Shown here one piece after another: positions 41,912 to 52,950 of a DNA stretch of 64,000 nt (position 1 is the stretch's first letter; each line of letters opens with the position of its first letter). The stretch is from positions 3,100,001-3,164,000 of the forward strand of contig NZ_CP053908.1 in the NCBI RefSeq assembly GCF_013256625.1. The letters run 5' to 3'. The stretch comes from Hymenobacter sp. BRD128. Its GTDB lineage: Bacteria > Bacteroidota > Bacteroidia > Cytophagales > Hymenobacteraceae. The position numbers and the translations under genes were made by a program. The notes beneath the pieces were generated by a model. The model did no database searches. It was not told where the DNA came from and was given only the letters and a program-made list of their open reading frames with translations.

Positions 41912-44572
41912 ATGCCGGTTATTACTCGCAAGTCGTTTCAATACGCAGTCATTTACTGGCTCTTAACGGTCTGCACAGCCCACGCCGGCCTCATCAAGGG
42001 GAAAGTCAGCGGCCCCGACGGCGCGGGCCTGCCCTTCGCCAACGTGGCCGTGCGCGGGGCGGCCATCAGCACCGGCACCAACGAGCAGGGCCAGTACCAG
42101 CTGCGCCTTGCGGCCGGTGCGTACCAGCTGGTTTTTCAATACGTGGGCTACAGCGCCCGCACCGCAGCCGTGCGCGTGCCGGCCGGCGACTCTACACTCG
42201 TGCTCAACGTGGCGCTGGCCCCCGAGGCCTACAGCCTGAACGAAGTGACCGTGCGCGGCTCGGACCGCGACCCGGCCTACGCCATCGTGCAGCACGCGCA
42301 GCAGTGGCGGCCCTACTACCGGCGCGAAGTGGCCTCGTTTCGGGCGCGGCTCTACGTCAAGATTCTGGCCCGGCTCAGCGATACGCCGGGCAAGGTGCTG
42401 GGCCTCTTTAAGGTGGGGCCCGACATCAAGCCGGGTATCTTTTACCTGGCGGAAAGCCTGTCGGATATTTCCTTTCAGCAGCCCAACGTGATAAAGCAGC
42501 GCATGCTGTCGGGGCGGGTGAGCGGCAACACGCGCGGCATCCCCTTTGACCAGGCCAGCGCCGGGGCTAGCCTCAATTTTTACGACAACCTCATCAAGGC
42601 ACCCTTTGGCGGGCGGGGCTTCGTATCGCCGATTGCGGCCAATGCGGGCTTGTTTTACACCTACGAATTGGTGGGCTCCAGCACGCGCGGCGGCGAAACG
42701 GTGCACAAAATCCGCGTCACGCCCCGCCGCCGCAACGACCCGGCGTTTTCGGGCTTTATCTACGTCGTGGATGGGTCGTGGCGCCTGCACTCGGTAGACC
42801 TGCGCCTGACCAAAGACGCTCAGCTCGACTACGTCGACGAGCTGCATATCGAGCAGCTTTATGCGCCCGCGCCCGGCGTGCCCTACGCCTGGGTGGTGCA
42901 GTCGCAGCAGGCCACGTTCAGCTTTTCGGCGTTCGGCTTCAAGGGTTCGGGCTACGCCACGGGTATTTTGTCGGATTACAGCCGCGTGGTGCCCACCTAC
43001 CCCGGCCCGCCGGCCGAGCTGGCGCCCAAACCCGAAGCCGCTGGCCCCCAGGCCGTGGCCCCGGTCACGACCAAGGAGCTGACCCAGCAAATCAAGCGCG
43101 AAAAGCCCAACCTCAGCGGCCTGGGCCGGCAGGTGCGCCGCCAGGTGCAGCAGGCCCGGCGCGACTCGCTGCGCCAAGACCCGCTAGCCTCGCTGAAGCG
43201 CGGCGAGGTAGAGCGCGTGGAAAATGGCGTGAACGACCGCGACAGCACCTATTGGAACCAGGTGCGCCCGGTGCCCCTCACCGAGGAAGAGAAAATCGAC
43301 TACCACAAAAAAGATAGCAGCGAGGTGGTGCGCAAGTCGCGCCCCTACCAGGACTCGCTCGACCGCAAGCGCAATCAATTGAGCGCGGGCAAGCTGCTGC
43401 TTACCGGCTATACCCGCAGCAACACCTTTGCCAAGCGCAGCTTCACGGTGGCGCCCATTTTCAACGAGCTGCAATACAACACGGTAGAGGGCTACGTGCT
43501 GAACGCCCAAGCCACCTACACCCAGCGCACCGACAACCGCCGCTTCCTGACCCTAACGCCCACCCTGCGCTACGGCTTCTCGAACCGGCAGCTGCAACCC
43601 AGCCTGACTATGAACTGGCAGCTCGACCCGCAGAAGCTGCGCCAAATCGGCCTCATTGCGGGCCGCACCATCGAGAACTTCGACCGCAACTCGCAGCTCA
43701 CGCCGTTCATCAACTCGGCCTATTCGCTGCTGGCTAATGAGAATTATGCCAAGCTTTACCGCCGCGATGGCGCCGAGCTGAGCTACCTCTGGGAGCCGCT
43801 TAATGGCCTCACGGTGCGCGGCGCGGCGAGCTATTTTCAGCGCGTAGAACTCTATAACACCGCCGATTACCTTTGGCACGACGTGCCGGGCCGCGCCTTC
43901 ACGCCCAACGAGCCGGTGGCCGAGGAGGCCCCCGGCAGCGCCACCGCTTTCGGCCGCAGCAACGCCGCCGTGCTGGGCCTCAGCCTGAGCTACAAGCCGG
44001 GCCAGCGCTACATCAGCCGGCCCGATGGCAAGTTCAACCTGGGCTCAAAGTGGCCGACGCTGGGCGCGCAGGCCCGGCTGGCCGTGCCGCACCTGCTGGG
44101 CGCCGATGTGCGCTACCTGCTGCTGCAAGCCTCGGTGCGCCACACGCTCAATCTGGGGCTAGCGGGTACTTCCATGGTGCAGGCTATCGTGGGCGGCTTC
44201 GCGGGCAAGCAGGAAGGGCTGACGTTCGCCGACTACCGCCACTTTTCGGGCAACCGCACGCTGCTGGCGGCCAATTTCAACGAGTTTCAATTGCTCGATT
44301 ACTACCAGTACAGCACCCGCGCCAGCTATTTCGAAGGGCATTTCAACCACCACTTCAACGGGTTTATTTTCAACAAAATCCCGCTGCTGCGCGCCCTCAA
44401 GTGGCAGGAAGTACTCTCGCTCAATTACCTGCACACCGCCCAGATTGGCCACTACCTGGAGCTAGGGGCGGGCATTGAGCACATTTTCAAGGTGATGCGC
44501 GTCGATTTTTACACCGGCCTGCAGAGTGGCCAACACGCGGGCACCGGGCTGCGGGTGGGGCTAGGCTTTTAA
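41912..44572 (+). CDS. DUF5686 / carboxypeptidase-regulatory-like outer-membrane protein
   Basis: 886 residues from the ATG at 41912 (the frame also has a TTG at 41894). Signal peptide SFQYAVIYWLLTVCTAHA, then a CarboxypepD_reg-like domain (about 24-115: LIKGKVSGPDGAGLPFANVAV...VTVRGSDRDPAYAIV), and a DUF5686 region: PYYRREVASFRARLYVKI, FYLAESLSDISFQQPN, SLNFYDNLIKAPFGGRGFVSPIA, FSGFIYVVDGSWRLHSVDL. The C-terminal ~400 residues alternate strand patterns with many aromatic residues and end in a Phe, suggesting an outer-membrane barrel. Function unknown. Confidence 0.85.
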   Translation: MPVITRKSFQYAVIYWLLTVCTAHAGLIKGKVSGPDGAGLPFANVAVRGAAISTGTNEQGQYQLRLAAGAYQLVFQYVGYSARTAAVRVPAGDSTLVLNVALAPEAYSLNEVTVRGSDRDPAYAIVQHAQQWRPYYRREVASFRARLYVKILARLSDTPGKVLGLFKVGPDIKPGIFYLAESLSDISFQQPNVIKQRMLSGRVSGNTRGIPFDQASAGASLNFYDNLIKAPFGGRGFVSPIAANAGLFYTYELVGSSTRGGETVHKIRVTPRRRNDPAFSGFIYVVDGSWRLHSVDLRLTKDAQLDYVDELHIEQLYAPAPGVPYAWVVQSQQATFSFSAFGFKGSGYATGILSDYSRVVPTYPGPPAELAPKPEAAGPQAVAPVTTKELTQQIKREKPNLSGLGRQVRRQVQQARRDSLRQDPLASLKRGEVERVENGVNDRDSTYWNQVRPVPLTEEEKIDYHKKDSSEVVRKSRPYQDSLDRKRNQLSAGKLLLTGYTRSNTFAKRSFTVAPIFNELQYNTVEGYVLNAQATYTQRTDNRRFLTLTPTLRYGFSNRQLQPSLTMNWQLDPQKLRQIGLIAGRTIENFDRNSQLTPFINSAYSLLANENYAKLYRRDGAELSYLWEPLNGLTVRGAASYFQRVELYNTADYLWHDVPGRAFTPNEPVAEEAPGSATAFGRSNAAVLGLSLSYKPGQRYISRPDGKFNLGSKWPTLGAQARLAVPHLLGADVRYLLLQASVRHTLNLGLAGTSMVQAIVGGFAGKQEGLTFADYRHFSGNRTLLAANFNEFQLLDYYQYSTRASYFEGHFNHHFNGFIFNKIPLLRALKWQEVLSLNYLHTAQIGHYLELGAGIEHIFKVMRVDFYTGLQSGQHAGTGLRVGLGF

Positions 44573-44654
44573 AGCTACTGCGTAGCCCGCCTCTAGTGGA
44601 TTTCGTAAATGGCATTGCTTTTGGGAAAGTGGGTTTATACAAACCTCTTTCACC

Positions 44655-45137
44655 ATGAAAAATCTATTCTGCACGCTGCTACTTACCCTTTGCATAGTCG
44701 GGGCCTATGCCCAAAAGATAGCCGTTAAGAAGAACCTGATGACGGTGGACGGCCAACCCTACGCCCGCATCGAAGGTGATGGCGGCGCGCTTACCAGCAC
44801 CCAATACTACATCAATTCGCCGCAGAATGAGCGGCTCTTTGTGGTAAAGCTTTTGAGTTTCAATGACCCTGGTAATGCTAGTCCCAACAACCCAACGGGC
44901 AGCACAGCTTATTTGCAGTTTGTTTTTACTGCTTCCCGCATAATTGTCGAAACCCCTATGCCGGGCCTGTTCCGCTCGCTCAGCGTAGCTCGCCAGATAT
45001 ATGGCGCCCAGTTGCTCAAAAATGGCGCGCTTGACAAGCAGGCCGTCGCTGACTTTTCCGTCAATAATGGCACCGTTTACTCGGAGCGTCGCCGGGCGCT
45101 GGACCAAGCCGCCTATATGCCGCCGCTAGGCTACTGA
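44655..45137 (+). CDS. small exported protein of unknown function
   Basis: 160 residues. Signal peptide MKNLFCTLLLTLCIVGAYAQ. The mature part (KIAVKKNLMTVDGQPYARIE, YYINSPQNERLFVVKLLSF and a repeat of beta strands) looks like a single beta-sandwich domain. No family recognised. It sits in a 3'-5' convergent position with the DUF4834 gene (4-base gap). Confidence 0.6.
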   Translation: MKNLFCTLLLTLCIVGAYAQKIAVKKNLMTVDGQPYARIEGDGGALTSTQYYINSPQNERLFVVKLLSFNDPGNASPNNPTGSTAYLQFVFTASRIIVETPMPGLFRSLSVARQIYGAQLLKNGALDKQAVADFSVNNGTVYSERRRALDQAAYMPPLGY

Positions 45138-45141
45138 GCAG

Positions 45142-45438
45142 CTACTTCACTTCTTCATAATCTACATACTCGCCGCCCCGAAATTCGGGCTTGCGCTCGC
45201 CCGCGGAGGTTGTGGGCGGCACGTAATCGACGCGCACCTGGCCGGGCTTAGCGGTCGGCTCGGGTTGAGGAGGCGCCTGATACCCACCGCCCGGAGAGCC
45301 GCTGGGCGGGTAAAAACCACCCTGCTGCGCCTTGTGTACCTGCTGCCGCACAAAGCCCCCCAGCACCGCCCGCAGCACCCGGGGCAGCACAAACCGTACA
45401 AGCACGAAAAACAGCAGCAGCGAAAGCGTGAAGCCCAT
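45142..45438 (-). CDS. DUF4834 small membrane protein
   Basis: 98 residues: an N-terminal membrane helix MGFTLSLLLFFVLVRFVLPR, then a Pro/Gly/Gln-rich disordered stretch (GGFYPPSGSPGGGYQ) and an acidic end GEYVDYEEVK, the layout of DUF4834. Its start codon (45436-45438 complement) overlaps the ATG (45437-45439) of the divergent GWxTD gene by two bases in the palindrome CATG, so both promoters must lie within the neighbour's coding sequence. Confidence 0.82.
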   Translation of the reverse strand: MGFTLSLLLFFVLVRFVLPRVLRAVLGGFVRQQVHKAQQGGFYPPSGSPGGGYQAPPQPEPTAKPGQVRVDYVPPTTSAGERKPEFRGGEYVDYEEVK

Positions 45439-46738
45439 GAGTTATCCGAAAAGAAAGGCAATTTACGACGGGCGGGGAGCTTGGTTTTGGCTGGCGCTTG
45501 GGCTGGTGGGCCTGGCTAGCCCGGCCGCCGCGCCGCACCTGCTGGCTACGCCCGATTTTGCCGGCCTCTACCGCCCGGTGCCCGACCGGCTGCTGCCCGC
45601 CACGCGCCGCGAGGGCGACAGCCTCCGCATCTTTATAAACCAACCGGTAGCCGCGCCTGGTTCCGCGCCGATGCGGCTGCGCCTCACCGGCTGGGCCACT
45701 TACGAGGCCAAGCAGCCGCTGTGGCAGGTTCTGCGGCTGGCCCGCCCCTACCCCGGCTCTACCCCCACCGCGCCGGTGCAGGTGCTTACGGCCGCCGTGG
45801 CGGCTAGCCAGCTCGCGCCCGGCGCGGTGCTGCAGGTCAGCCTCGATAAGCCTGCGCTCACCAATCAGCCGCCTAGTTCCGACCAAGACCCTAGCACCAC
45901 CGCCTGGCTGCGCCTCACGCCCGAGGTGCTGGCTAGGCCCTTCGTGCTGCTCGACTCGGCGGGACTGGTGCTGGCCCGGCCTTATGTAAATGCGGGCGAG
46001 AGCGTAGCAGTGGCCACGTTTGGGCTCACCCAACCAGTGCGTTGGCGGCGCTACCCTACCGGTACGCCGGCCCTGCCGCCCTTCACCGACCCGCGCAGCC
46101 AAGTGGCGGCGCCGCGCACGCTCGGAGTGCTCGATTCGTCGGCCGCGCCCGTGGCGGCGGGCAATTTGCTGCGGCTCCCTGAGCAGGGCTTGTACGCGCT
46201 GAAAGTAGGCGGCGCGGGTGGCGAGCCGGTGCGCACGCTGCCGCTGCTGGTGGTGCCAGCCAGCTTTCCGGGCCAAAGCACGGCGCCCGAAGTTATCGCG
46301 CCGCTACTCTATCTCACTACCACTGCCGAGCGCCAGGCCCTGCTAAAAGCCCCCGACCCCAAGCGGGCCATCGACCGGTTTTGGCTCGATGCGGCGGGCG
46401 GCGACCAGATGCGCGGACGCGACATGATACGGCGCTACTACCAGCGCGTGACTACTGCCAATGAGGTATTTACCGGCCACAAGGCCGGTTGGCTCACCGA
46501 CCGCGGCCTGCTCTACGTAGTGCTCGGCCCACCCCAGAGCGTGCGCCGCCTGCCCACCGGCGAAGAGCGCTGGCACTACGACCAAGCCGGCCGCCAGGGC
46601 GAGGCCGTGGCCTTCACCTTCCGGCCGCGCCCTAGTACCTTAGCACCTAATAACTACGAACTGGTGCGCCGGCCCGAGTATGAGCTACTCTGGTATGCCG
46701 CCGTAGAACAATGGAGAAGAACGACGACCGCCCGGTAA
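45437..46738 (+). CDS. GWxTD domain-containing exported protein
   Basis: 433 residues from the ATG at 45437. Hydrophobic segment FWLALGLVGLASPAAA near the N-terminus suggests a signal peptide. The conserved C-terminal GWxTD domain is about residues 270-420: FWLDAAGGDQMRGRDMIRRYYQRV, TGHKAGWLTDRGLLYVVLGPP (GWLTD), EERWHYD and FRPRP...YELLWYAAVEQW. GWxTD proteins are Bacteroidota-specific and of unknown role. The stop overlaps the rlmB start by 28 bases, so the two are coupled. Confidence 0.88.
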   Translation: MSYPKRKAIYDGRGAWFWLALGLVGLASPAAAPHLLATPDFAGLYRPVPDRLLPATRREGDSLRIFINQPVAAPGSAPMRLRLTGWATYEAKQPLWQVLRLARPYPGSTPTAPVQVLTAAVAASQLAPGAVLQVSLDKPALTNQPPSSDQDPSTTAWLRLTPEVLARPFVLLDSAGLVLARPYVNAGESVAVATFGLTQPVRWRRYPTGTPALPPFTDPRSQVAAPRTLGVLDSSAAPVAAGNLLRLPEQGLYALKVGGAGGEPVRTLPLLVVPASFPGQSTAPEVIAPLLYLTTTAERQALLKAPDPKRAIDRFWLDAAGGDQMRGRDMIRRYYQRVTTANEVFTGHKAGWLTDRGLLYVVLGPPQSVRRLPTGEERWHYDQAGRQGEAVAFTFRPRPSTLAPNNYELVRRPEYELLWYAAVEQWRRTTTAR

Positions 46739-47744
46739 ACGACGGGTTTAGTGACGACTACGTACCGCGCCGCTTCCGCGAGGGGCTAGCGATAACCGCC
46801 GCACCGGCGCCAGCCAGTCGCGCGAGCGCCTGGGCGAGCCCGGCCGCGACGACCGCCGCCCCGCGGGCGGCAACGAGGGGGCTAGCCGCGCCCGCCCGCA
46901 GCGCCCGTTTTACGACGAGCAGGGCCGCCAGGTGCCGCGCAAGCCGGGCGGTGAGCGCGGCGCACCCGCCTTCAAGCAGCACAACACCCGCCCGGCGGCC
47001 GACCGCAGCATCGACATGCTCTTCGGCCTGCGCCCCATCTTGGAGGCGCTGAACGCGGGCCGGACGTTGGACAAGATTTTCCTGCTGCGCGGCACCAAAA
47101 ACTCCATGACGCAGGACATCTCGGACCTGGCCCGCCAGGCCAACGTGCCGGTGTCGTACGTGCCCATCGAGAAGCTCGAAAACCTGACCCGCAAAAACCA
47201 CCAGGGCGCCGTAGCCTTCGTGTCGCCCATCGACTTTGCGCCCCTCGATACGCTGCTGGCTGGCTTGTTTGAGGAAGGCAAGGTGCCCTTCGTGCTTGTG
47301 CTCGACCGCGTGACGGACGTGCGCAACTTCGGCGCCATTGCCCGCACGGCCGAGTGCCTGGGTGTGCAGGCGCTGGTAGTGCCCAGCAGCGGCGCCGCCC
47401 AAATCAACGGCGACGCCGTTAAAACCTCGGCCGGCGCGCTCAACATCCTGCCCGTGTGCCGCGAGCCCGACCTGCGCCAGACGATTACTTTTCTAAAAAA
47501 CAGCGGCCTCACCGTCATTGCCTGTACCGAAAAGGCCGACGCCGACCTCGGCCACTCCGCGCCGGCTAGCCTCAGCGGCCCCATCGCGGTGGTTATGGGC
47601 TCGGAGGAAGACGGCATCGCGCCCGAGCTGCTGCGCCTCTGCGACCAGCGCCTGCGCATCCCGATGAGCGGCCAGATTCAGAGCCTCAACGTGGGCGTGG
47701 CCGCCGGCATCATGCTGTTTGAAGTGGCCAAGGGACGCAGTTAG
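46711..47744 (+). CDS. rlmB: 23S rRNA 2'-O-methyltransferase RlmB (SpoU family), frameshifted N-terminal extension
   Basis: SPOUT-fold methyltransferase for G2251 of 23S rRNA. The domain from 46932 on is intact: DMLFGLRPILEAL (substrate-binding), VLDRVTDVRNFGAIARTAE, VVMGSEEDGIAPELL (SAM) and LRIPMSGQIQSLNVGVAAGI (knot). Upstream lies an Arg/Gly-rich tail (DNRRTGASQSRERLGEP...), in a frame closed by a stop further 5'. An ATG at 46711 opens MEKNDDRPVNDGFSDDYVP, and one added base in the run of four G at 46782-46785 fuses the two into about 344 residues. I take this as the true gene. Confidence 0.88.
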
Positions 47745-47828
47745 CCCGCGCCGGCCGCCAACCTTTTCTTGGTAAAACCCCTTTGAATCTTCATCTGGAA
47801 TTTCAAGAGTCTTACCCATTCTTTTGCT

Positions 47829-48170
47829 ATGACTGCCGACCAGCGCCTCGACCAATTAGAGCCCCTTCTTTCCGAAGCAATGACTATTCTGGACCGCCAC
47901 ACGGCCCAGCTAAAGCAACTGACCAACGCCGTCGGCCAGCTTACCACCATTGCCATTCAGCAAAGCGATAATATTTCCTTCTTACTACGTGAACATGTTA
48001 TCATAAAAACTGATGTGGCCGAACTGAAAGACGACGTCGCAATCTTGAAAGGCGGCGTGGCCGAGCTGAAAGGCGACGTAGCCGAGCTAAAATCTGGTAT
48101 GGTTGGACTGGAGCAGGGCCAGGCTGGCATGAACGACAAGCTCGACTTGATTCTGAGCAAATTGAAATAA
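47829..48170 (+). CDS. coiled-coil protein with tandem heptad repeats, unknown function
   Basis: 113 residues, no signal or membrane segment, nearly all helical. The second half has tandem seven-residue repeats VAELKDD, VAILKGG, VAELKGD, VAELKSG, giving a perfect coiled-coil pattern, and the encoding DNA is a 21-base tandem repeat (48015-48119). The first half (MTADQRLDQLEPLLSEAMTILDRHTAQLKQL) also shows heptads. A small oligomeric scaffold or adaptor is a guess. A bidirectional terminator follows at 48184. Confidence 0.65.
   Translation: MTADQRLDQLEPLLSEAMTILDRHTAQLKQLTNAVGQLTTIAIQQSDNISFLLREHVIIKTDVAELKDDVAILKGGVAELKGDVAELKSGMVGLEQGQAGMNDKLDLILSKLK
48015..48119 (+). repeat. 21-bp tandem repeat encoding coiled-coil heptads
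   Basis: Five units of 21 bases, the first four starting GTGGCC/GTCGCA/GTGGCC/GTAGCC, each coding a heptad; the fifth (48099-48119) is degenerate. Confidence 0.7.
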
Positions 48171-48183
48171 GATGGTTATCAAA

Positions 48184-48230
48184 CAGACACAAAAAAGCCT
48201 GGTCGTAGCGGCCAGGCTTTTTTGTGTCTG
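48184..48230. terminator. bidirectional terminator, 19-bp perfect stem
   Basis: CAGACACAAAAAAGCCTGG (48184-48202) and its exact complement (48212-48230), 9-base loop, with A and T runs inside the stem; shared by the coiled-coil gene and manC. Confidence 0.9.
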
Positions 48231-48242
48231 TTCATCAGCGGC

Positions 48243-49331
48243 CTAGTTATACCCCGAACCCTTGCGAGCTTTCACGTCGGCCACAAACTCCTTCACGCGC
48301 TGCTCTTCCGAGCGCTGGCAGATGAGCAGCACGTTGTCGTGCTCGGCCACGATGTAGCCGTCGAGGCCCTGTACCACCACGAGGCGCTCGTGGGGCGTTT
48401 TGATGAGGCACTCGCGGGTATCGTAGAGCAGTACTTCACCGTCGATAACGTTGCCCTGGGCGTCGTGCGGGCTCACCTGGTGCAGCGAGTCCCAGGTGCC
48501 GAGGTCACTCCAGCCGATATCGGCGGGCAATACGTACACGTTATCAGCCTTCTCCATTACCCCAAAGTCGATGCTGATGTTGCGGCAGCGCGAGTATGCT
48601 TCGTTGATAAAAGCCTCTTCCTGCGGCGTGCCTAGCAGGTGCTGCCCCTCGTCGAAGACTTCGGCTATGTCGCTCAGGCACTGGTGAAAAGCCTCGATAA
48701 TAGCGCTGGCGCGCCACACAAACAGGCCGGCATTCCAGAGAAAATCGCCGCTTTCGACAAACATGCGGGCCAGGTCGCTATTGGGCTTTTCGGTGAAGGT
48801 TTTCACCTTGTAGAGTGCCGAGTCGGGCAGACGGTGCGCCGGCTCATCCATGTACTGAATGTAGCCGTAGCCGGTGTCGGGGCGCGAGGGCTGAATACCG
48901 AGCGTAATGAGCACGTCGTGCTGCCGGGCCGACGCCACGGCCTCGCGGATGAGCCGCCGAAACTCCTCTTCGCGCAGCACCGCGTGGTCGGCCGGCGTCA
49001 CGATGAGGGTAGCTTCGGGGTCGCGCTGCGCGATGCAATAGCTGGCGTAGGCGATGCAGGGCGCCGTGTTGCGCCCGATGGGCTCGCCCAGAATCTGGCT
49101 CATCGGCAGCTCGGGCAGGTGCTCGTGCACGAGCTCGATGTAGTCGCGGTTCGTCACGACGAACACATTTTCGGGCGGGCAGATACCCCGGAAGCGGTCG
49201 ACGGTGAGCTGCAGCATAGACCGGCCCACGCCCAGCACATCGTGAAACTGCTTGGGGTGCTGCGTGCGGCTAAAGGGCCAGAAGCGGCTGCCGATGCCGC
49301 CCGCCATCACGACGAGATAGGTATGTTCCAT
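48243..49331 (-). CDS. manC: mannose-1-phosphate guanylyltransferase
   Basis: 362 residues. Makes GDP-mannose from Man-1-P and GTP for surface glycans. Nucleotide-binding loop MAGGIGSRFWPFSR with PKQF following, then TLIVTPADHAV, VKTFTEKPNSDLA, FLWNAGLFVWRAS, GVMEKADNVYVLPADIGWSDLGTWDSL, all of the GMP/ManC family; it lacks the C-terminal isomerase domain found in longer bifunctional forms. A candidate -7 box TATCTTCG (minus, 49360-49367) precedes it. Next to kdsD on the same strand, 123 bases downstream of it. Confidence 0.93.
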   Translation of the reverse strand: MEHTYLVVMAGGIGSRFWPFSRTQHPKQFHDVLGVGRSMLQLTVDRFRGICPPENVFVVTNRDYIELVHEHLPELPMSQILGEPIGRNTAPCIAYASYCIAQRDPEATLIVTPADHAVLREEEFRRLIREAVASARQHDVLITLGIQPSRPDTGYGYIQYMDEPAHRLPDSALYKVKTFTEKPNSDLARMFVESGDFLWNAGLFVWRASAIIEAFHQCLSDIAEVFDEGQHLLGTPQEEAFINEAYSRCRNISIDFGVMEKADNVYVLPADIGWSDLGTWDSLHQVSPHDAQGNVIDGEVLLYDTRECLIKTPHERLVVVQGLDGYIVAEHDNVLLICQRSEEQRVKEFVADVKARKGSGYN

Positions 49332-49454
49332 AGGAAAGCGAGGGCGAAGTGAGTCGGGACGAAGATAGGCGCTGCCTGCTTAGCCCCGGCTAGCCCCAAA
49401 GCCGGCTCAAACCGACCAAATTCAGCGCCCCGACAGTTTGGGTGCGCTTAGTGG

Positions 49455-50459
49455 CTACACCAGCCCCTCGCGCAGCAGGTCGTGCAGGTGAATGAAACCG
49501 GCAAACTCGCCGCCCTCCAGCACCACCAGCTGCGTAATGTTGCGCGCCTGCATGCGGGCCAGCGCCTCGGCCGCAAACTCGCCAATGTCGATAGTAGCGG
49601 GCTGCGGCGTGAGAATATCGCGGGCCGTGAGCGCGTCGAGCTCGCTGAGGTGGCCGCGCGCCAACATGCGGCGCAGGTCGCCGTCGGTAATAATACCGGC
49701 TAGCTTCCCCATTTCGTCGAGTACGGCGGTGGCGCCCAGGCGCTTGCCCGATATTTCGAGCAGCACCTCGCGCAGCGGCGCAGCTAGCCCCACCTGTGGG
49801 CGCTGGTTTTGGCGGCTGAGGTCGCCCACGGTGAGATAAAGCTTTTTGCCGAGTGTACCGCCGGGGTGCAGGCGGGCAAAGTCCTGGGCCGAAAACTGGC
49901 GGCTTTCGAGCAGGCACACGGCCAGGGCATCGCCGAGGGCTAGCGCGGCGGTGGTGCTGGTGGTAGGGGCCAGGTCGTGGGGGCAGGCCTCGCGGCGCAC
50001 CGGGGCGTGCAGCACGTAATCGGCCTGCCGGGCCAGGTACGAGTCGGCGTTGCTGACGAGAGCGGCCAGCGGCACGCCCTTGCGGCGCAGCAGCGGCACC
50101 AGCACCTTTATCTCGGGCGTGTCGCCACTTTTGCTGATGGCAATTACAAAATCTTCGGCCTGAATCATACCCAGGTCGCCGTGAATGGCGTCGGCGGCGT
50201 GCATAAAGAGGGCCGGCGTGCCGGTACCATTGAGTGTAGCCACCAGCTTGCCGGCAATGTGAGCGCTTTTGCCCACGCCCGTTACCACCACGCGGCCGCG
50301 CAGGGCCAGCAAGGCGGCCACGCACCGGGCAAAATCGGGGGTGGCGCCCACGGCCTGGGCTACGTCGCGCAGGGCTTCAGCCTCTGTAAGTAGCACTTGG
50401 CGGGCCACGGCCAGCACATCAACGGGCCCGGCGGCAGGGGAGGCAGAAATTGGTTGCAC
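49455..50459 (-). CDS. kdsD: KpsF/GutQ-type arabinose-5-phosphate isomerase (SIS + CBS)
   Basis: 334 residues from a GTG at 50459. Converts ribulose-5-P to arabinose-5-P for Kdo synthesis in lipopolysaccharide. SIS domain: VTGVGKSAHIAGKLVATLNGTG, HAADAIHGDLGMIQAEDFVI and ISKSGDTPEI, LAPTTSTTAALALGDALA, LHPGGTLGKKLYL; then two CBS domains to the end (ITDGDLRRMLARG; GFIHLHDLLREGLV). The start is uncertain: the TTG at 50465 overlaps the -7 box TATTTTTG (50463-50470 on the minus strand), and a GTG at 50417 (320 residues) would also fit the family. Divergent from recQ. Confidence 0.9.
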   Translation of the reverse strand: MQPISASPAAGPVDVLAVARQVLLTEAEALRDVAQAVGATPDFARCVAALLALRGRVVVTGVGKSAHIAGKLVATLNGTGTPALFMHAADAIHGDLGMIQAEDFVIAISKSGDTPEIKVLVPLLRRKGVPLAALVSNADSYLARQADYVLHAPVRREACPHDLAPTTSTTAALALGDALAVCLLESRQFSAQDFARLHPGGTLGKKLYLTVGDLSRQNQRPQVGLAAPLREVLLEISGKRLGATAVLDEMGKLAGIITDGDLRRMLARGHLSELDALTARDILTPQPATIDIGEFAAEALARMQARNITQLVVLEGGEFAGFIHLHDLLREGLV

Positions 50460-50462
50460 GGC

Positions 50463-50470
50463 CAAAAATA
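50463..50470 (-). promoter_or_regulatory. -7 box (TATTTTTG) of kdsD
   Basis: Exact TAnnTTTG match, three bases before the GTG at 50459. Confidence 0.4.
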
Positions 50471-50597
50471 CGCCCGTCCGCTCGCTCGAAGCAGGCTAGC
50501 GAAATAAACACGACAGCACAAATAACTTGTGGCCCGGAACTTTATGCGAATGTTACTTGTCGAAGGAAGTTTTTCGCAAAAAATAGCACTCGCTGCT

Positions 50598-50605
50598 TAT
50601 CTTCG
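50598..50605 (+). promoter_or_regulatory. candidate -7 box (TATCTTCG) of recQ
   Basis: One mismatch to TAnnTTTG, 42 bases before the recQ ATG, in the divergent kdsD-recQ gap. Confidence 0.35.
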
Positions 50606-50647
50606 CTAATATCCTTACGCTCTACGCTTCGCCTTACTTGCTAGTCC

Positions 50648-52858
<2,211 letters not shown>

Positions 52859-52890
52859 TTACCCATCAGCATACTGACTTCAAGCTTATT

Positions 52891-52924
52891 AAATGGGCTG
52901 CTCGCTGGAGCAGCCCATTTTTGT
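52891..52924 (+). terminator. intrinsic terminator after recQ
   Basis: Stem AAATGGGCTGCTC / GAGCAGCCCATTT with a 4-base loop, then TTTTG. Confidence 0.88.
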
Positions 52925-52936
52925 TTCGGCATAGGC

Positions 52937-52944
52937 TAGCTTTG
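52937..52944 (+). promoter_or_regulatory. -7 box (TAGCTTTG), 6 bases from the methyltransferase start
   Basis: Exact TAnnTTTG; the ATG at 52951 follows after CGGCTG. The mRNA would be leaderless, and starts further upstream would lie before the promoter. Confidence 0.55.
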
Positions 52945-52950
52945 CGGCTG

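Noticed and set aside
41761..42411. Plus-strand open frame overlapping the DUF5686 gene
   Set aside because: Its sequence is Arg/Pro-rich without family match, while the overlapping frame encodes a clear signal peptide and domains.
12372..46785. Programmed -1 frameshifting in rnd, feoB, rlmB and the 22733 gene
   Set aside because: No canonical slippery heptamer, no downstream pseudoknot noticed, and the genes are not families known for it. A missing base explains all four.
49390..50325. A 311-codon minus-strand frame inside kdsD
   Set aside because: Shadow of the SIS-CBS gene with Arg/Pro/Gly-rich composition and no domains.
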